The position numbers and the translations under genes are program-made. A model generated the notes under the pieces. It ran no database searches and was not told the origin of the DNA. It worked only from the letters and a program-made list of their open reading frames with translations. This document shows, piece by piece, positions 27,151 to 36,162 of a stretch of DNA of 64,000 nucleotides; positions within the stretch are counted from its first letter, which is position 1; each line of letters begins with the position of its first letter. The stretch covers positions 82,951 through 146,950 of the forward strand of contig JBKDXM010000150.1 in NCBI GenBank assembly GCA_046306335.1, written 5' to 3'. This DNA comes from UBA2386 sp046306335. Its GTDB lineage: Bacteria > Planctomycetota > UBA1135 > UBA2386.

Positions 27151-28995
27151 ATGCGCCTCGCCACGTGGCTCTGCGTCCTCGGGCTGCTCCCGCTCCTTCC
27201 GGCCCAGAACTCGACCAAGAAGGTGCGCCCCGCCCCCGGCGACCTCGCCGCCCGCGCCGGCGACGCGGTGCCGTGGCGCAAGGACCTCGCCGCCGCGCTC
27301 GCCGAGGCCAAGCAGGCCGGCAAGCCGGTGTTCTGGTACGTGCCCGCGGTGCAGCCGTCGCCGATGGATCGCAAGCCGGAGATCGACCGCTACCTGCGCG
27401 GCGGGCCGTTCTCGTGGCCGAGCACGATCGACCTGCTGGCGACGCACTTCGTGCCCGTCGCCGAATCCGCCAAGGGCGACGCCGCCAAGCAGCGCGGCCT
27501 CGTGCGCAACCAGTTCCTCGAGCCCGGCTACCTCGTGCTCGACGGCGACGGCAACACGCTGCTGCGCGTCGATCAGTTGACGACGCTGCACCCGGAGTGG
27601 TTCGAGGCGCCGCTGCGCCGCGTGGCGAAGGCGCCGGCCGACGGCTTCCCGTGCCATCCGGCGCTGCGCGAAGCGTGGGCGGCCTACCGCGACGGCGACC
27701 GTCCCGCCGCGCAGGCGCGCGCCGAGGCCGTGCTCGCCGCCGAGCCGGCGCCCGCGGTCGCCGCCGAGGCGCACTGGCTGGTCGGCGCGGCCTTGCTGCG
27801 CAGCGGCCAGCGCCCGCAAGCGCTGCAGCGCTGGACGGACCTCGGCACGGCGCTGCCCGACCAGCCGTTGGCGTGGAAGGCGGCGCTGGAGGTCGAAGGC
27901 CACGGGCCGTTCGGCCGCGGCTTCGAGGACTACCTGCCGCTGCCGCCGAACGCGCTCGCCGCCGACCCGGTCGACGGCACGCGGCTGCCCGGCGTCTACG
28001 ACGAGGCGGAACTTTGGCGCCGCGGCGTCGCCTTCCTCGTCGCCATGGACGGCGGCGACGGCGTGCTGCGCGACAGCATCTACGACTTCGGTGGCACCGA
28101 CGGCCTGCCCAACGTGCACGCGGCGGTGACCTGCCTCGCCGGCGAGGCGCTGCTGCTGGCGACGCGCAAGGACGCGCCGTTCCCGCTGCCGGCGGCGCTG
28201 GCGGCGCGCGCCGAGGCGACGCTGCAGCGCATGCGCGCCAACGTCGAGGCCGACCGCATGGCCTCGGTCTCCGACCGCGACGAGATCCTGTGGGCGCGCG
28301 CCTACGCGCTGCGCTTCCTCGCCGCCTGGACGCGCGCGCGCGGCGGCGACGCCGAGGCCGTGCGGCCGGCGCTGCAGCGCGGGGTCGCCGCGCTGGTGGC
28401 GCGGCAGCCGGAGACCGGCGTGTGGTTCCACGAGTACGGCAATCCGTTCGCGATCGCGACGGCGCTGCAGGCGCTGCACTTCGCCAAGCAGGCGGGCATC
28501 GAGGTGCCGCAGGACAACGTCGACAAGGGCCTGCGCGCGCTGGCGATGAACCGCACCGACGCGGGGGCCTTCACGTACGGGCACACGGCGAAGGGCAAGC
28601 CGCGCGCGTCGATCGAGTCGGCGGCGGGGCGCATGCCGCTGTGCGAACTCGGGCTGTACCTGTTCGGCGGCAGCGACCAGGACAAGCTGCGCGCCGCGGT
28701 CGAGGCCGGCCAGCGCCACCACGGCCTGCTCGCCGCGGTGCGCAAGTACGACGACCACGCCGACCGCCACGGCTACGGCGGCTTCTTCTTCTGGTTCGAC
28801 CTGCTGGCGCGCGCCGAGGCCGCGGCCCGCCTGGACGACGCAGCGGCACGCTTGCCGCTGCAGCGGCAGATGCGCGCGCTGGTGCTCGACCTGCCGGAGT
28901 TCGACGGTGCCTTCGTCGACAGCCACGAACTCGGCCGCTGCTACGGCACCGCGATGGCGCTGCTGGCCCTCGACGCGCTGGCGGCGGCGCGCTGA
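27151..28995 (+). CDS. Exported thioredoxin-like plus alpha-alpha toroid protein
   Basis: 614 residues. The signal peptide LATWLCVLGLLPLLPA is followed by Q. Residues about 40-165 look like a thioredoxin fold (LAEAKQAGKPVFWYVPAV; LEPGYLVLDGDGNTLLR) but have no CxxC, so redox activity is unlikely. A TPR-like helical pair follows (about 180-250), and residues 280-610 form an alpha-alpha toroid of the prenyltransferase/glycosidase type. This part contains EILWARAYALRFLAAW, a VARQPETGVWFHEYGNPFA stretch and MALLALDALAAAR at the end. It is probably a periplasmic protein of unknown function, fold-related to the protein at 7268-8389. It is transcribed divergently from the S46 gene. Confidence 0.72.
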   Translation: MRLATWLCVLGLLPLLPAQNSTKKVRPAPGDLAARAGDAVPWRKDLAAALAEAKQAGKPVFWYVPAVQPSPMDRKPEIDRYLRGGPFSWPSTIDLLATHFVPVAESAKGDAAKQRGLVRNQFLEPGYLVLDGDGNTLLRVDQLTTLHPEWFEAPLRRVAKAPADGFPCHPALREAWAAYRDGDRPAAQARAEAVLAAEPAPAVAAEAHWLVGAALLRSGQRPQALQRWTDLGTALPDQPLAWKAALEVEGHGPFGRGFEDYLPLPPNALAADPVDGTRLPGVYDEAELWRRGVAFLVAMDGGDGVLRDSIYDFGGTDGLPNVHAAVTCLAGEALLLATRKDAPFPLPAALAARAEATLQRMRANVEADRMASVSDRDEILWARAYALRFLAAWTRARGGDAEAVRPALQRGVAALVARQPETGVWFHEYGNPFAIATALQALHFAKQAGIEVPQDNVDKGLRALAMNRTDAGAFTYGHTAKGKPRASIESAAGRMPLCELGLYLFGGSDQDKLRAAVEAGQRHHGLLAAVRKYDDHADRHGYGGFFFWFDLLARAEAAARLDDAAARLPLQRQMRALVLDLPEFDGAFVDSHELGRCYGTAMALLALDALAAAR

Positions 28996-29078
28996 CGGCG
29001 CGGACGGCGGGGGCGGCGGGGGGGCGTGCAGCCGGCCGGGCGCGGCCGACAGGTCGTGCGCTACCCAGGGCACTTTGC

Positions 29079-29084
29079 TACACC
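29079..29084 (+). promoter_or_regulatory. Candidate -10 box (TACACC) of the nfeD-floA operon
   Basis: TACACC, within ttTGCTACACC (an extended -10 look), lies 7 bases before the GTG at 29092. Confidence 0.4.
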
Positions 29085-29091
29085 TTTGCCC

Positions 29092-31134
29092 GTGATCTCG
29101 CCGTTCCGCCGCCTGGCGTCGTGGTTCGCGCTCGCGCTGGTCGCCGTCTGTGCCGCGCTGCCTGCCCAGGGTGCGACAGGGCCGGGCAGCCAGCAGTCCG
29201 CAGGGCCGCGGGTGCTGTCGATCACCGTCCGCGGCAAGCTCGGCACGACCGAGTTGGCGCGGTGCCACCGGCTGTTGCGCGCCGCCGACGCCGCCGACTG
29301 CTCGTTCGTGGTCTTCCGCCTGGACGACGCCGGCAGCCAGGGTGAGTCGGTGAGCGACGTGCAGAGCCTGCTCGACCACCTGCAGAAGACCACCGTGCCG
29401 ACCGTGGCGGTGCTGTCGGGCCGCGTCGTGCACGGCGCGGCCGCGCTCGCGCTGTGCTGCGATCGCATCTACTGCCTGCCGCGCGCCGACTGGGGCGAGG
29501 TCGAGAAGCCCGAACAGGACCTCGGCGAACTGCTGAGCGGCGAGCCGGACGCGGCCACCGACGCCCGCTTCGCCGCGGCGCGCGCGGCGATGGCGATGCG
29601 GCTGCAGGCGCGCGATCCGAAGCTGCGCCCCGACGCCGAGAAGCTGGCGCTGGCGATGGCGGACCCGCGCATGCAGCTCGTCGCCGCGACCGTGCGCCTG
29701 GGCGGCGTCGAGCGCCAGCAGGTGCTGGAGCGCAGCGAGATCGCGCCGCTGCAGGCGGCGGGCGGCAAGCTGCTGGGCGAACGCGCGCTGACGCGGCCGC
29801 TCGTGCTCAGCGCCGACGAGGCCGAGGAGTTCGGCCTGTCGCAGGGCACGCTGCAGTCCTTCGACCAGCTCGCCGAGGTGCTCGCGTTCGATCGCGCCGC
29901 GCTGGCCGAGCTCGCCGGCTCGTGGGTCGAGGACATGGTCGGCTGGCTCGAACTGCTGCAGCCGTTCCTGCTCGTCGCCGGCTTCCTGCTGTTGATCGTC
30001 GAGGTCAAGACGCCCGGCGTCGGCCTGCCAGGGCTGCTCGGCGCGGCGTTCCTGCTGCTCGCGCTGTTCCACGGTTACCTCGTCGGCCTCGCCGACGTCG
30101 CCGAGATCGCCGTCTTCTTCCTCGGCATCGTCGCGATCGCCGTCGAGGTGTTCCTGCTGCCCGGCACGGTGGTGTTCGGCGCGGTCGGGTTCCTGTGCCT
30201 CGCGCTGGCGCTGGTGCTGAGCCGCCAGTCGTTCGTGCTGCCGCGCACCGAGGCCGAGGAAGCGCTCCTGCTCGCCAACCTCGGCGGCCTGACGCTGCTG
30301 CTCGTCGCCACGATGGTCCTCGGCGCGGTGCTCTGGCGCGTGCTGCCGAAGGTGCCGTGGTTCAATCGCGTGTTCCTGGCGCCGCCATCGCCATCGCCGG
30401 CGCTGGCTGGCGGCGGCGGTGGCAGCGGTCTCGGCCTCGCCGACGACGGCCTGACGGCCTTCGTCGGTCGCGTCGGCGTCGCCGTGACGGTGCTGCGCCC
30501 GACCGGCGCGATCGACATCGACGGACAGCGCCTCGACGTCGTCACCGAAGGCGCCTTCGTCGAGGCCGGCACGCCGGTGCGCGTGCTCTACGTGCAGGGC
30601 GCGCGCGTCGTCGTCGCCGCCGAAGCCCCCGAGCCGCAGGCCGACCGCGCCGGCGAGAGCGGCAGCGTCAGCCTCGTGCTGCTGCTCTGCGTCACCGGCC
30701 TGCTGCTGCTGGTCGCCGAGGTCGTGTTCGTGTCGTTCGGCGTCATCGCCACGGCCGCCGCGATCGCGCTGCTGTCGGCCATCTTCGTCGCCTTCCAGCA
30801 TTCGATCGGCTTCGGCGTGACCATCGTCGCCTTCGAGGCGGTGGCCTCGCCGGTCGTGCTGTCGCTGGCGTTCAAGCTGTTGCCGAAGACGCGCTTCGGC
30901 AAGGCGCTGATCCTCAGCGGCCCACAGGCGCCAACCACCGCCGAGGACCCGGCGCTGCGCGCGCTCGTCGGCAAGGCCGGCGATGCCGTGTCGCCGCTGC
31001 GCCCCGCCGGCTTCGCCCGCATCGACGGCAAGCGCATCGACGTCGTCACCCGCGGCGAGATGCTCGACACCGGCTGTCCGGTCGTCGTGCTCGACGTCGC
31101 CGGCAACCGCGTCGTCGTCGCCCGCAAGGCCTGA
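29092..31134 (+). CDS. nfeD: NfeD-family membrane protein with two C-terminal OB domains
   Basis: 680 residues. The GTG at 29092 was chosen because it begins the signal peptide (LASWFALALVAVCAALPA, then Q). The N-terminal part (about 40-270) is ClpP/SppA-like, but the catalytic serine position appears to be His (GRVVHGAAALALCCD). Then come membrane helices (LLQPFLLVAGFLLLIVEV and several more) and an NfeD OB-type domain at about 453-505. A second set of helices follows, then a second OB domain at about 621-678. The two OB domains match at about 31 of 55 positions, so they are an internal duplication. NfeD proteins partner flotillins in membrane microdomains; floA follows 25 bases downstream. 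Confidence 0.87.
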   Translation: MISPFRRLASWFALALVAVCAALPAQGATGPGSQQSAGPRVLSITVRGKLGTTELARCHRLLRAADAADCSFVVFRLDDAGSQGESVSDVQSLLDHLQKTTVPTVAVLSGRVVHGAAALALCCDRIYCLPRADWGEVEKPEQDLGELLSGEPDAATDARFAAARAAMAMRLQARDPKLRPDAEKLALAMADPRMQLVAATVRLGGVERQQVLERSEIAPLQAAGGKLLGERALTRPLVLSADEAEEFGLSQGTLQSFDQLAEVLAFDRAALAELAGSWVEDMVGWLELLQPFLLVAGFLLLIVEVKTPGVGLPGLLGAAFLLLALFHGYLVGLADVAEIAVFFLGIVAIAVEVFLLPGTVVFGAVGFLCLALALVLSRQSFVLPRTEAEEALLLANLGGLTLLLVATMVLGAVLWRVLPKVPWFNRVFLAPPSPSPALAGGGGGSGLGLADDGLTAFVGRVGVAVTVLRPTGAIDIDGQRLDVVTEGAFVEAGTPVRVLYVQGARVVVAAEAPEPQADRAGESGSVSLVLLLCVTGLLLLVAEVVFVSFGVIATAAAIALLSAIFVAFQHSIGFGVTIVAFEAVASPVVLSLAFKLLPKTRFGKALILSGPQAPTTAEDPALRALVGKAGDAVSPLRPAGFARIDGKRIDVVTRGEMLDTGCPVVVLDVAGNRVVVARKA

Positions 31135-31159
31135 ACCGCGACCCAACATCCCCAAGACC

Positions 31160-32227
31160 ATGACCATGACCGCCATGACCGCCAGCCTGCCGTTGCCGCC
31201 GTTCGCCTTCTCGCAGTGGGGTTGGTACCTCGCCATCCCGATCCTGTTCGTCGTCGTCGTCCTGCTGCTGCTGCTGAAGTTCCTCAACCTCTGGATCCAG
31301 GCGTACATGTCGGGCACGCCGATCGGGCTGTTCCAGCTCGTCGGCATGTCGCTGCGCAAGGTCAACCCGACGGTGATCGTGCGCGCGGCGATCTCGGCGA
31401 CGCAGGCCGGCCTGCCGCTCAACGTGCGCGACCTCGAGGCGCACTACCTCGCCGGCGGCCGCGTGCTCAACGTCGTGCAGGCGCTCATCGCCGCCGACCG
31501 CGCCAACCTCGGCCTCGACTTCCGCCAGGCGGCGGCGATCGACCTCGCCGGACGCGACGTGCTCGACGCCGTGCAGACGTCGGTGACGCCGAAGGTCATC
31601 GACTGTCCGCCCGAGGGCAAGGTCGCGGCGATGGCGAAGAACGGCATCCAGGTGCTGGCCAAGGCGCGCGTCACGGTGCGCACCAACATCAAGCGCCTCG
31701 TCGGCGGCGCCACCGAGGAGACGATCATCGCTCGCGTCGGCGAGGGCATCGTCTCGACGATCGGTTCGGCCGACTCGCACAAGGACGTGTTGGAGAACCC
31801 CGACCGCATCAGCAAGGGCGTGCTGAGCAAGGGCCTCGACGCCGGCACGGCGTTCGAGATCCTGTCGATCGACATCGCCGACGTCGACATCGGCGACAAC
31901 ATCGGCGCGCGCCTGCAGGCCGACCAGGCCGAGGCCGACAAGCGCGTCGCGCAGGCCGCCGCCGAGAGCCGCCGCGCGATGGCCGTCGCCGCCGAGCAGG
32001 AGAACGTCGCCGAGATCGCCGCCAACCGCGCCAAGCTGGTGCTCGCCGAGGCCGAGGTGCCGCAGGCCATGGCGCACGCGTTCCGCAGCGGGCATCTGGG
32101 CATCCTCGACTACCAGCGCATCAAGAACCTCGAGGCCGACACCCGCATGCGCTCGCAGATCGCGCTCGGCGAGGAGTCGCACCTCTCGGCCGAGAGCCAG
32201 CGCAAGAAGATGCCGGGCCAGGAGTGA
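31160..32227 (+). CDS. floA: Flotillin-like protein FloA
   Basis: 355 residues from the first of three closely spaced ATGs (31160, 31166, 31175). One membrane-inserted helix (LAIPILFVVVVLLLLLKF) is followed by the FloA core: QAYMSGTPIGLFQLVGMSLR, VNPTVIVRAAISATQAGL, VRTNIKRLVGGATEETIIAR and the GSADSHKDVLENPD block. The C-terminal heptad-like EAEKR-type coiled coil is IGARLQADQAEADKRVAQAA. FloA organises membrane microdomains and commonly sits next to nfeD, as here. The third gene of the operon starts 3 bases after its stop. Confidence 0.94.
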   Translation: MTMTAMTASLPLPPFAFSQWGWYLAIPILFVVVVLLLLLKFLNLWIQAYMSGTPIGLFQLVGMSLRKVNPTVIVRAAISATQAGLPLNVRDLEAHYLAGGRVLNVVQALIAADRANLGLDFRQAAAIDLAGRDVLDAVQTSVTPKVIDCPPEGKVAAMAKNGIQVLAKARVTVRTNIKRLVGGATEETIIARVGEGIVSTIGSADSHKDVLENPDRISKGVLSKGLDAGTAFEILSIDIADVDIGDNIGARLQADQAEADKRVAQAAAESRRAMAVAAEQENVAEIAANRAKLVLAEAEVPQAMAHAFRSGHLGILDYQRIKNLEADTRMRSQIALGEESHLSAESQRKKMPGQE

Positions 32228-32230
32228 GCC

Positions 32231-32998
32231 GTGGGCCGCTTGTTCGAGTTCTTCGCCCGCAACCCCGTCCTGCTGCTGGTCGTGGTCGTTTGGCTCGCCG
32301 GCATCGTCGGCAACGTCGCCAAGGCGGCCAAGCGGTCGCGCGAGGCGGCGGCGCGGCGGCCCGGGCCGACGTCGATGCCGTCGCCGCAGCCGATGCGCAG
32401 CGAGCCGGCGCAGGCGCGGGCTCCGGTCGGTGACGCCCGGCCGATGGGGCAGCGCGACGCCGAGGCGGTGGCGCGCGAGATGCGCCGGATCCTCGGCCTC
32501 GAACCCGAGGCGGGCCGGCGCGAGCCGGACGGCATCGAAGGCCGCGCCGAGCCGCTCGCCGGCGACCGCGCCGTGGGGATGGACGCGCCGCCGCGCCCGG
32601 TGGTGCCCCAGCGCCCGGCCCCGGCTGCGCCGCCGCGCCGCCCCGTCGTCGTCCCGCGGCAGCCCGTCGAGCGCGCCGAGCCGCTGCCTTCGAGCGCCCG
32701 CCGCGACGCGGCGACGCCGGAGCGCGCGCCGACCCCCGTGCAACCGTCGACCAACCGGCGGCGGCTCGACATCCACGTCGACCCGCACGTCGGCGAGTCG
32801 ATCGGCAAGCGCGCGCGCGTCGGCTCCGGCAAGGTCGGCGACCACGCGCTCGGCGAACTCGGCGGCCGGGCGCAGGCACCGATGGCGCGCGCGGTCCGCG
32901 GCGCCCGCTACGAACTCGACGACCTCAAGCGCGCGTTCGTGCTGAGCGAAATCCTCGGCCCGCCCTTGGCGTCGCGGCCCGAGCGGCGCGACGGCTGA
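32231..32998 (+). CDS. Membrane-anchored, largely disordered protein in the floA operon
   Basis: 255 residues with a GTG start. One N-terminal helix (LFEFFARNPVLLLVVVVWLAG) is followed by about 150 residues of Pro/Arg/Ala-rich disordered sequence (RPVVPQRPAPAAPPRRP). A short conserved-looking end follows (LDIHVDPHVGESIGKRAR; YELDDLKRAFVLSEILG). No family is recognised. The 3-base spacing to floA implies cotranscription and perhaps a role as a FloA/NfeD partner; that is inference. It ends 24 bases before a convergent M28 peptidase gene. Confidence 0.7.
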   Translation: MGRLFEFFARNPVLLLVVVVWLAGIVGNVAKAAKRSREAAARRPGPTSMPSPQPMRSEPAQARAPVGDARPMGQRDAEAVAREMRRILGLEPEAGRREPDGIEGRAEPLAGDRAVGMDAPPRPVVPQRPAPAAPPRRPVVVPRQPVERAEPLPSSARRDAATPERAPTPVQPSTNRRRLDIHVDPHVGESIGKRARVGSGKVGDHALGELGGRAQAPMARAVRGARYELDDLKRAFVLSEILGPPLASRPERRDG

Positions 32999-33022
32999 CG
33001 CCGGCGGCAGCCGGTCGCGCGG

Positions 33023-34726
33023 TCACTTGCCGCCGGCCGGCGCGGGCTTCAGCGGCGCGGCCGGCGCTTCCGGCGCGCGGTTGCGGCCACCGCCGCGGAA
33101 CTTGCCCCACAGCTCCGGCTCGATCTCAGGGCGTCCCGGCTGCGTCGCCAGCTCGAAGCCGATGTCGTAGACCCACGTCGCGATGCGCAGCAGCTTCTCG
33201 TAGTGGATCTTGTCCGGCGTGTCGGTCGTCTGGTGGTAGTCGCGGTGCAGCCCGGTGAAGAAGAACGCCACCGGCACGCCCTTCTGGGCGAAGTTGGCGT
33301 GGTCGCTGCGGCTGAACATGCCTTCCTGGTCGTATTCGATCTCGAAACCGGCCGACTTGTTGGCGGCGAGGCAAAGGTCGTGCAGGGCGGGGGCGAGCTT
33401 CCTGGTGCCGACGAGGTGCACCGTGTTGCGGTTGTTCTCGGCGAGTTCGCCCTTGTCGCCTTCCATGTTCTCCTCCTCGTCACGGCCGATCATGTCCATC
33501 TGCAGCTCGGCGACGATCGACGACAACGGGATCGGGCAGTTGTCGGCGAAGAAGCGCGAGCCGATCAGCCCGTTCTCCTCGCCGGAGAAGCACACGAACA
33601 GCACGCTGCGCGCCGGCCGGACCGCGTTCTTGGCGAACATCTGCGCCACCGCCAGCACGCCGGTGGTGCCCGAGCCGTCGTCGTCGGCGCCGGGGCTGAT
33701 CGCGTCGCCGCGGCGGCCGAGGTGGTCGAGGTGGCTGCCGATGACCACGTACTCGTCCTTCTTCGCCGGATCGCTGCCCGGCAGCACCGCGAACACGTTC
33801 ATCGCCGGCGCGTTGGCCTCCTCGGTCGCGAGCGACAACTGCGCGCGCAGCGGCAGCGGCGTGGCCGTGGCGGCCTTGGCGAGGCCGTCGACGGTCATGC
33901 CGGCGGCGGCGAGGATCGCGGCGAGGTCGTCGCCGCCGATGGTCGGCTGGGCCGGCTGACGGCGGGCACCGCCGGCGGCCGGGTTGGCGCGGCCGCCGCG
34001 GCCGGCGCCGGCGCGGCCGACCATGCCGCCGGTCGGCGTCGTCGCCTGCGTCATCACGATCGCCGCCGCTTCCTTGCCCTGCAGCGCCTGCTGCACGGCG
34101 AAGGTCGAGAACGGATTGCGCGCACCGTCGTCGCCCTGCTGGCGCACGTGCACGAGCGCGACCTTGCCCTTCAGGTCGAGGTCGTCGAGGCCCTCGATCT
34201 TCGGCATCTGCATGCGCCGGCCGCCGCCCTCGCTGCGCGGCGGCGCCGCCGGCACGTCGACGCACACGAGCACCACCTCGCCAGCCGCGTCGGTGGTCGC
34301 GGCGTTGCCGCCCAGGCGCGCCGCCGGGATCGTCAGCACGTCGGCGTCGCCCTTCTGGAAATTCAGGTAGGTCTTGTCGGCGACGACCTTCGTCGTCGAC
34401 CACGGCACGTGCTGGAAGTACGTGCCGTCCTGGCCGCGGGCCTCGAGGCCGAGCGCCTTGAAGTGCGCGGCGACGTAGTTGGCGGCCTTCTCGAAGCCGG
34501 GCTGGCCGGTGCCGCGGCCTTCGAAGTCGGGACCGGCGAGCGTGTGCAGCCACTCCTTGCACTGCTTGACGTCGACCGTGGTCGCGCCGGCGGCGCGGTC
34601 GGCCTTCAGGCCGGGGGCTTGGGCGGGGGCCTGGGCGAGCAGGCCGCTCGCTGCCGCGAACAGCGCGAGTGCCAGGGCGGTGGGGCGGGCTGGGAAGAGG
34701 AGGGCGAGCGGGTCGGGTCGCGGCAT
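33023..34726 (-). CDS. M28-family zinc peptidase with PA domain
   Basis: 567 residues. The signal peptide ALALALFAAASGLLA is followed by Q (or APA before Q). A PA-type insert, disordered and Gly/Arg-rich (GAGRGGRANPAAGG), lies at about 130-270. The two-zinc M28 site is complete: GSHLDHLG (His, Asp), SPGADDDGSG (Asp), SGEENGLIG (Glu-Glu), MDMIGRD (Asp) and RSDHANFAQKGVP (His). It is probably a periplasmic aminopeptidase. The M28 clan also contains glutaminyl cyclases, but the PA insert and length favour a peptidase. It is a single gene on the minus strand; the gap to the Lol permease (34727-34812) holds no gene. Confidence 0.88.
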   Translation of the reverse strand: MPRPDPLALLFPARPTALALALFAAASGLLAQAPAQAPGLKADRAAGATTVDVKQCKEWLHTLAGPDFEGRGTGQPGFEKAANYVAAHFKALGLEARGQDGTYFQHVPWSTTKVVADKTYLNFQKGDADVLTIPAARLGGNAATTDAAGEVVLVCVDVPAAPPRSEGGGRRMQMPKIEGLDDLDLKGKVALVHVRQQGDDGARNPFSTFAVQQALQGKEAAAIVMTQATTPTGGMVGRAGAGRGGRANPAAGGARRQPAQPTIGGDDLAAILAAAGMTVDGLAKAATATPLPLRAQLSLATEEANAPAMNVFAVLPGSDPAKKDEYVVIGSHLDHLGRRGDAISPGADDDGSGTTGVLAVAQMFAKNAVRPARSVLFVCFSGEENGLIGSRFFADNCPIPLSSIVAELQMDMIGRDEEENMEGDKGELAENNRNTVHLVGTRKLAPALHDLCLAANKSAGFEIEYDQEGMFSRSDHANFAQKGVPVAFFFTGLHRDYHQTTDTPDKIHYEKLLRIATWVYDIGFELATQPGRPEIEPELWGKFRGGGRNRAPEAPAAPLKPAPAGGK

Positions 34727-34812
34727 CGGGTAGGTCGTGTGTTGGGTCGGCGAGGTTCTACGCCACTTCGCCCGTGCGCGCGAGGCGGGGACGCACGCCG
34801 GCGCGGGCGCGA

Positions 34813-36162
34813 TCAGACGCCGCGCAGCGACACGAGCGGGTCGTGGCGCGCCGCCCGCCAAGCCGGCAGGAACGACACCACGACGCCCACGACCAGCGCC
34901 ATCGCCGCGACCTGCAGCAGCCACGCCGGCTCGATCGCGCACGGCACGCGGTCGAGGTTGTAGACCTCGATCGGGAACAGGTCGATGCCCGTCGCCCAGC
35001 GCACCGCCTGCCGGACCTCTTCCAGGTACACGCCCGTGACGGCCCCGAGCACGAGGCCGGCGGCGACGCCGGCGAGGGTGATGACGACGCCGCAGGCGAG
35101 GAACACCGACGCGACGCCGCGCGGCGTGCCGCCCATCGCCGTCAGGATGCCGATGTCGGCGACCTTCTCGGTCACCATCATCGACAGCGTGGCGAGCATC
35201 AGGAACGCGGCGACGACCATGATGACGAACAGCACCAGCTGCATCAGGCCCCGTTGGTGCTCGATCGACTCGAGGAAGCGGCCGTTCTTCTCGCGCCACG
35301 TCTGCACGACGCCGTAGGCCGCGCGGTCGTCGCCGCCGCCCCGTTCGAGCGCCGTGCGCACGGCGCGTTGCATGCGCGCGGCCGTCGCGTCCAGTTGCGC
35401 CGGGTCGCGCACGGCGACGGCGACCTCCTGCACGAGGTCCGGCTCGCCGGGGTGCAGGCGCTTCCGCAGCGTCGCGTCGGCCACGAACACCGTGTTGCCC
35501 TCGAAGCCGCCGTGCGCGGTCTTGAAGGCGCCGCCGACGACGAGGTCGATCTGCACCTTGGTCGGGGTGCGGTTGCCGCGCGCGTCGCGCACGACCTGCG
35601 CCGTCGTCAGCACGACGCGGTCGCCCGGCCGCAGTCCTTCGCGCCGCATGCGTTCGAGCCCGACCAGAGCGGTCGGGGTGCCGTCGGCCGCCGGCGCCAG
35701 CGGCGGTGACGGGCTGCGCAGTTCGGTCGGGATCGCCGGGTCGGCGAGCCAGCCGGCGAAGCCGGTGACCGCGGCCTCGGCCTGCGGGTCGATGCCCTGG
35801 ACGAACAGGAACGGTTGGTCGCCGCCGTGCAAGGCCGAACGGCCGGGCAGCGGCGCCTGCGGCGGCCGGCGGCCGGGGCGCGCCAGCATGCCGAAGTGCA
35901 GCAGTCGTGGGGCGACGTCGGCGACCTGCGGTTCGTCGCGCAGCGCGGCGCGCAGCTGCGGCCACGGCAGGTCGGGCGGCAGGTTGGTCACCGAGACGTC
36001 GGCGCTGGCGGCGTGCACGTGGTCTTCGACCACCTGCAGGAAGCCGGAGAACAACGAAACGACGACGACCAGCGCCCAGACGCTGATGGTGATGCCCGCC
36101 ATGCCGAGCAGGTTGATCGGCCGGGTCAGCAGGTAGCGCAGCGCCAGGAACAGGCGGTACAT
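34813..36162 (-). CDS. Lol-type ABC transporter permease (LolC/LolE family)
   Basis: 449 residues from the ATG at 36162, which overlaps the lolD stop by one base (TGATG); the frame is open further up but that would run into lolD. The N-terminal block MYRLFLALRYLLTRPINLLG and helix ISVWALVVVVSLFSGFL precede a large periplasmic domain (about 45-315). Three C-terminal helices follow, with the conserved TEKVADIGILTAMGGTPRGV coupling region and the FLPAWRAARHDPLVSLRG end. Lol complexes pull lipoproteins out of the inner membrane for delivery to the outer membrane. It pairs with the permease at 36854-38341; which one is C or E cannot be assigned. Confidence 0.88.
   Translation of the reverse strand: MYRLFLALRYLLTRPINLLGMAGITISVWALVVVVSLFSGFLQVVEDHVHAASADVSVTNLPPDLPWPQLRAALRDEPQVADVAPRLLHFGMLARPGRRPPQAPLPGRSALHGGDQPFLFVQGIDPQAEAAVTGFAGWLADPAIPTELRSPSPPLAPAADGTPTALVGLERMRREGLRPGDRVVLTTAQVVRDARGNRTPTKVQIDLVVGGAFKTAHGGFEGNTVFVADATLRKRLHPGEPDLVQEVAVAVRDPAQLDATAARMQRAVRTALERGGGDDRAAYGVVQTWREKNGRFLESIEHQRGLMQLVLFVIMVVAAFLMLATLSMMVTEKVADIGILTAMGGTPRGVASVFLACGVVITLAGVAAGLVLGAVTGVYLEEVRQAVRWATGIDLFPIEVYNLDRVPCAIEPAWLLQVAAMALVVGVVVSFLPAWRAARHDPLVSLRGV

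Noticed and set aside
26860..31422. 1520-residue minus-strand frame opposite nfeD and the toroid gene
   Set aside because: Shadow frame caused by absence of stops in GC-rich DNA; no family motif and it crosses several real genes.
33023..34726. M28 protein as the glutaminyl cyclase for Q-start proteins
   Set aside because: It has a PA-type insert, peptidase length and the complete two-zinc aminopeptidase ligand set; nothing specific to cyclases is visible.
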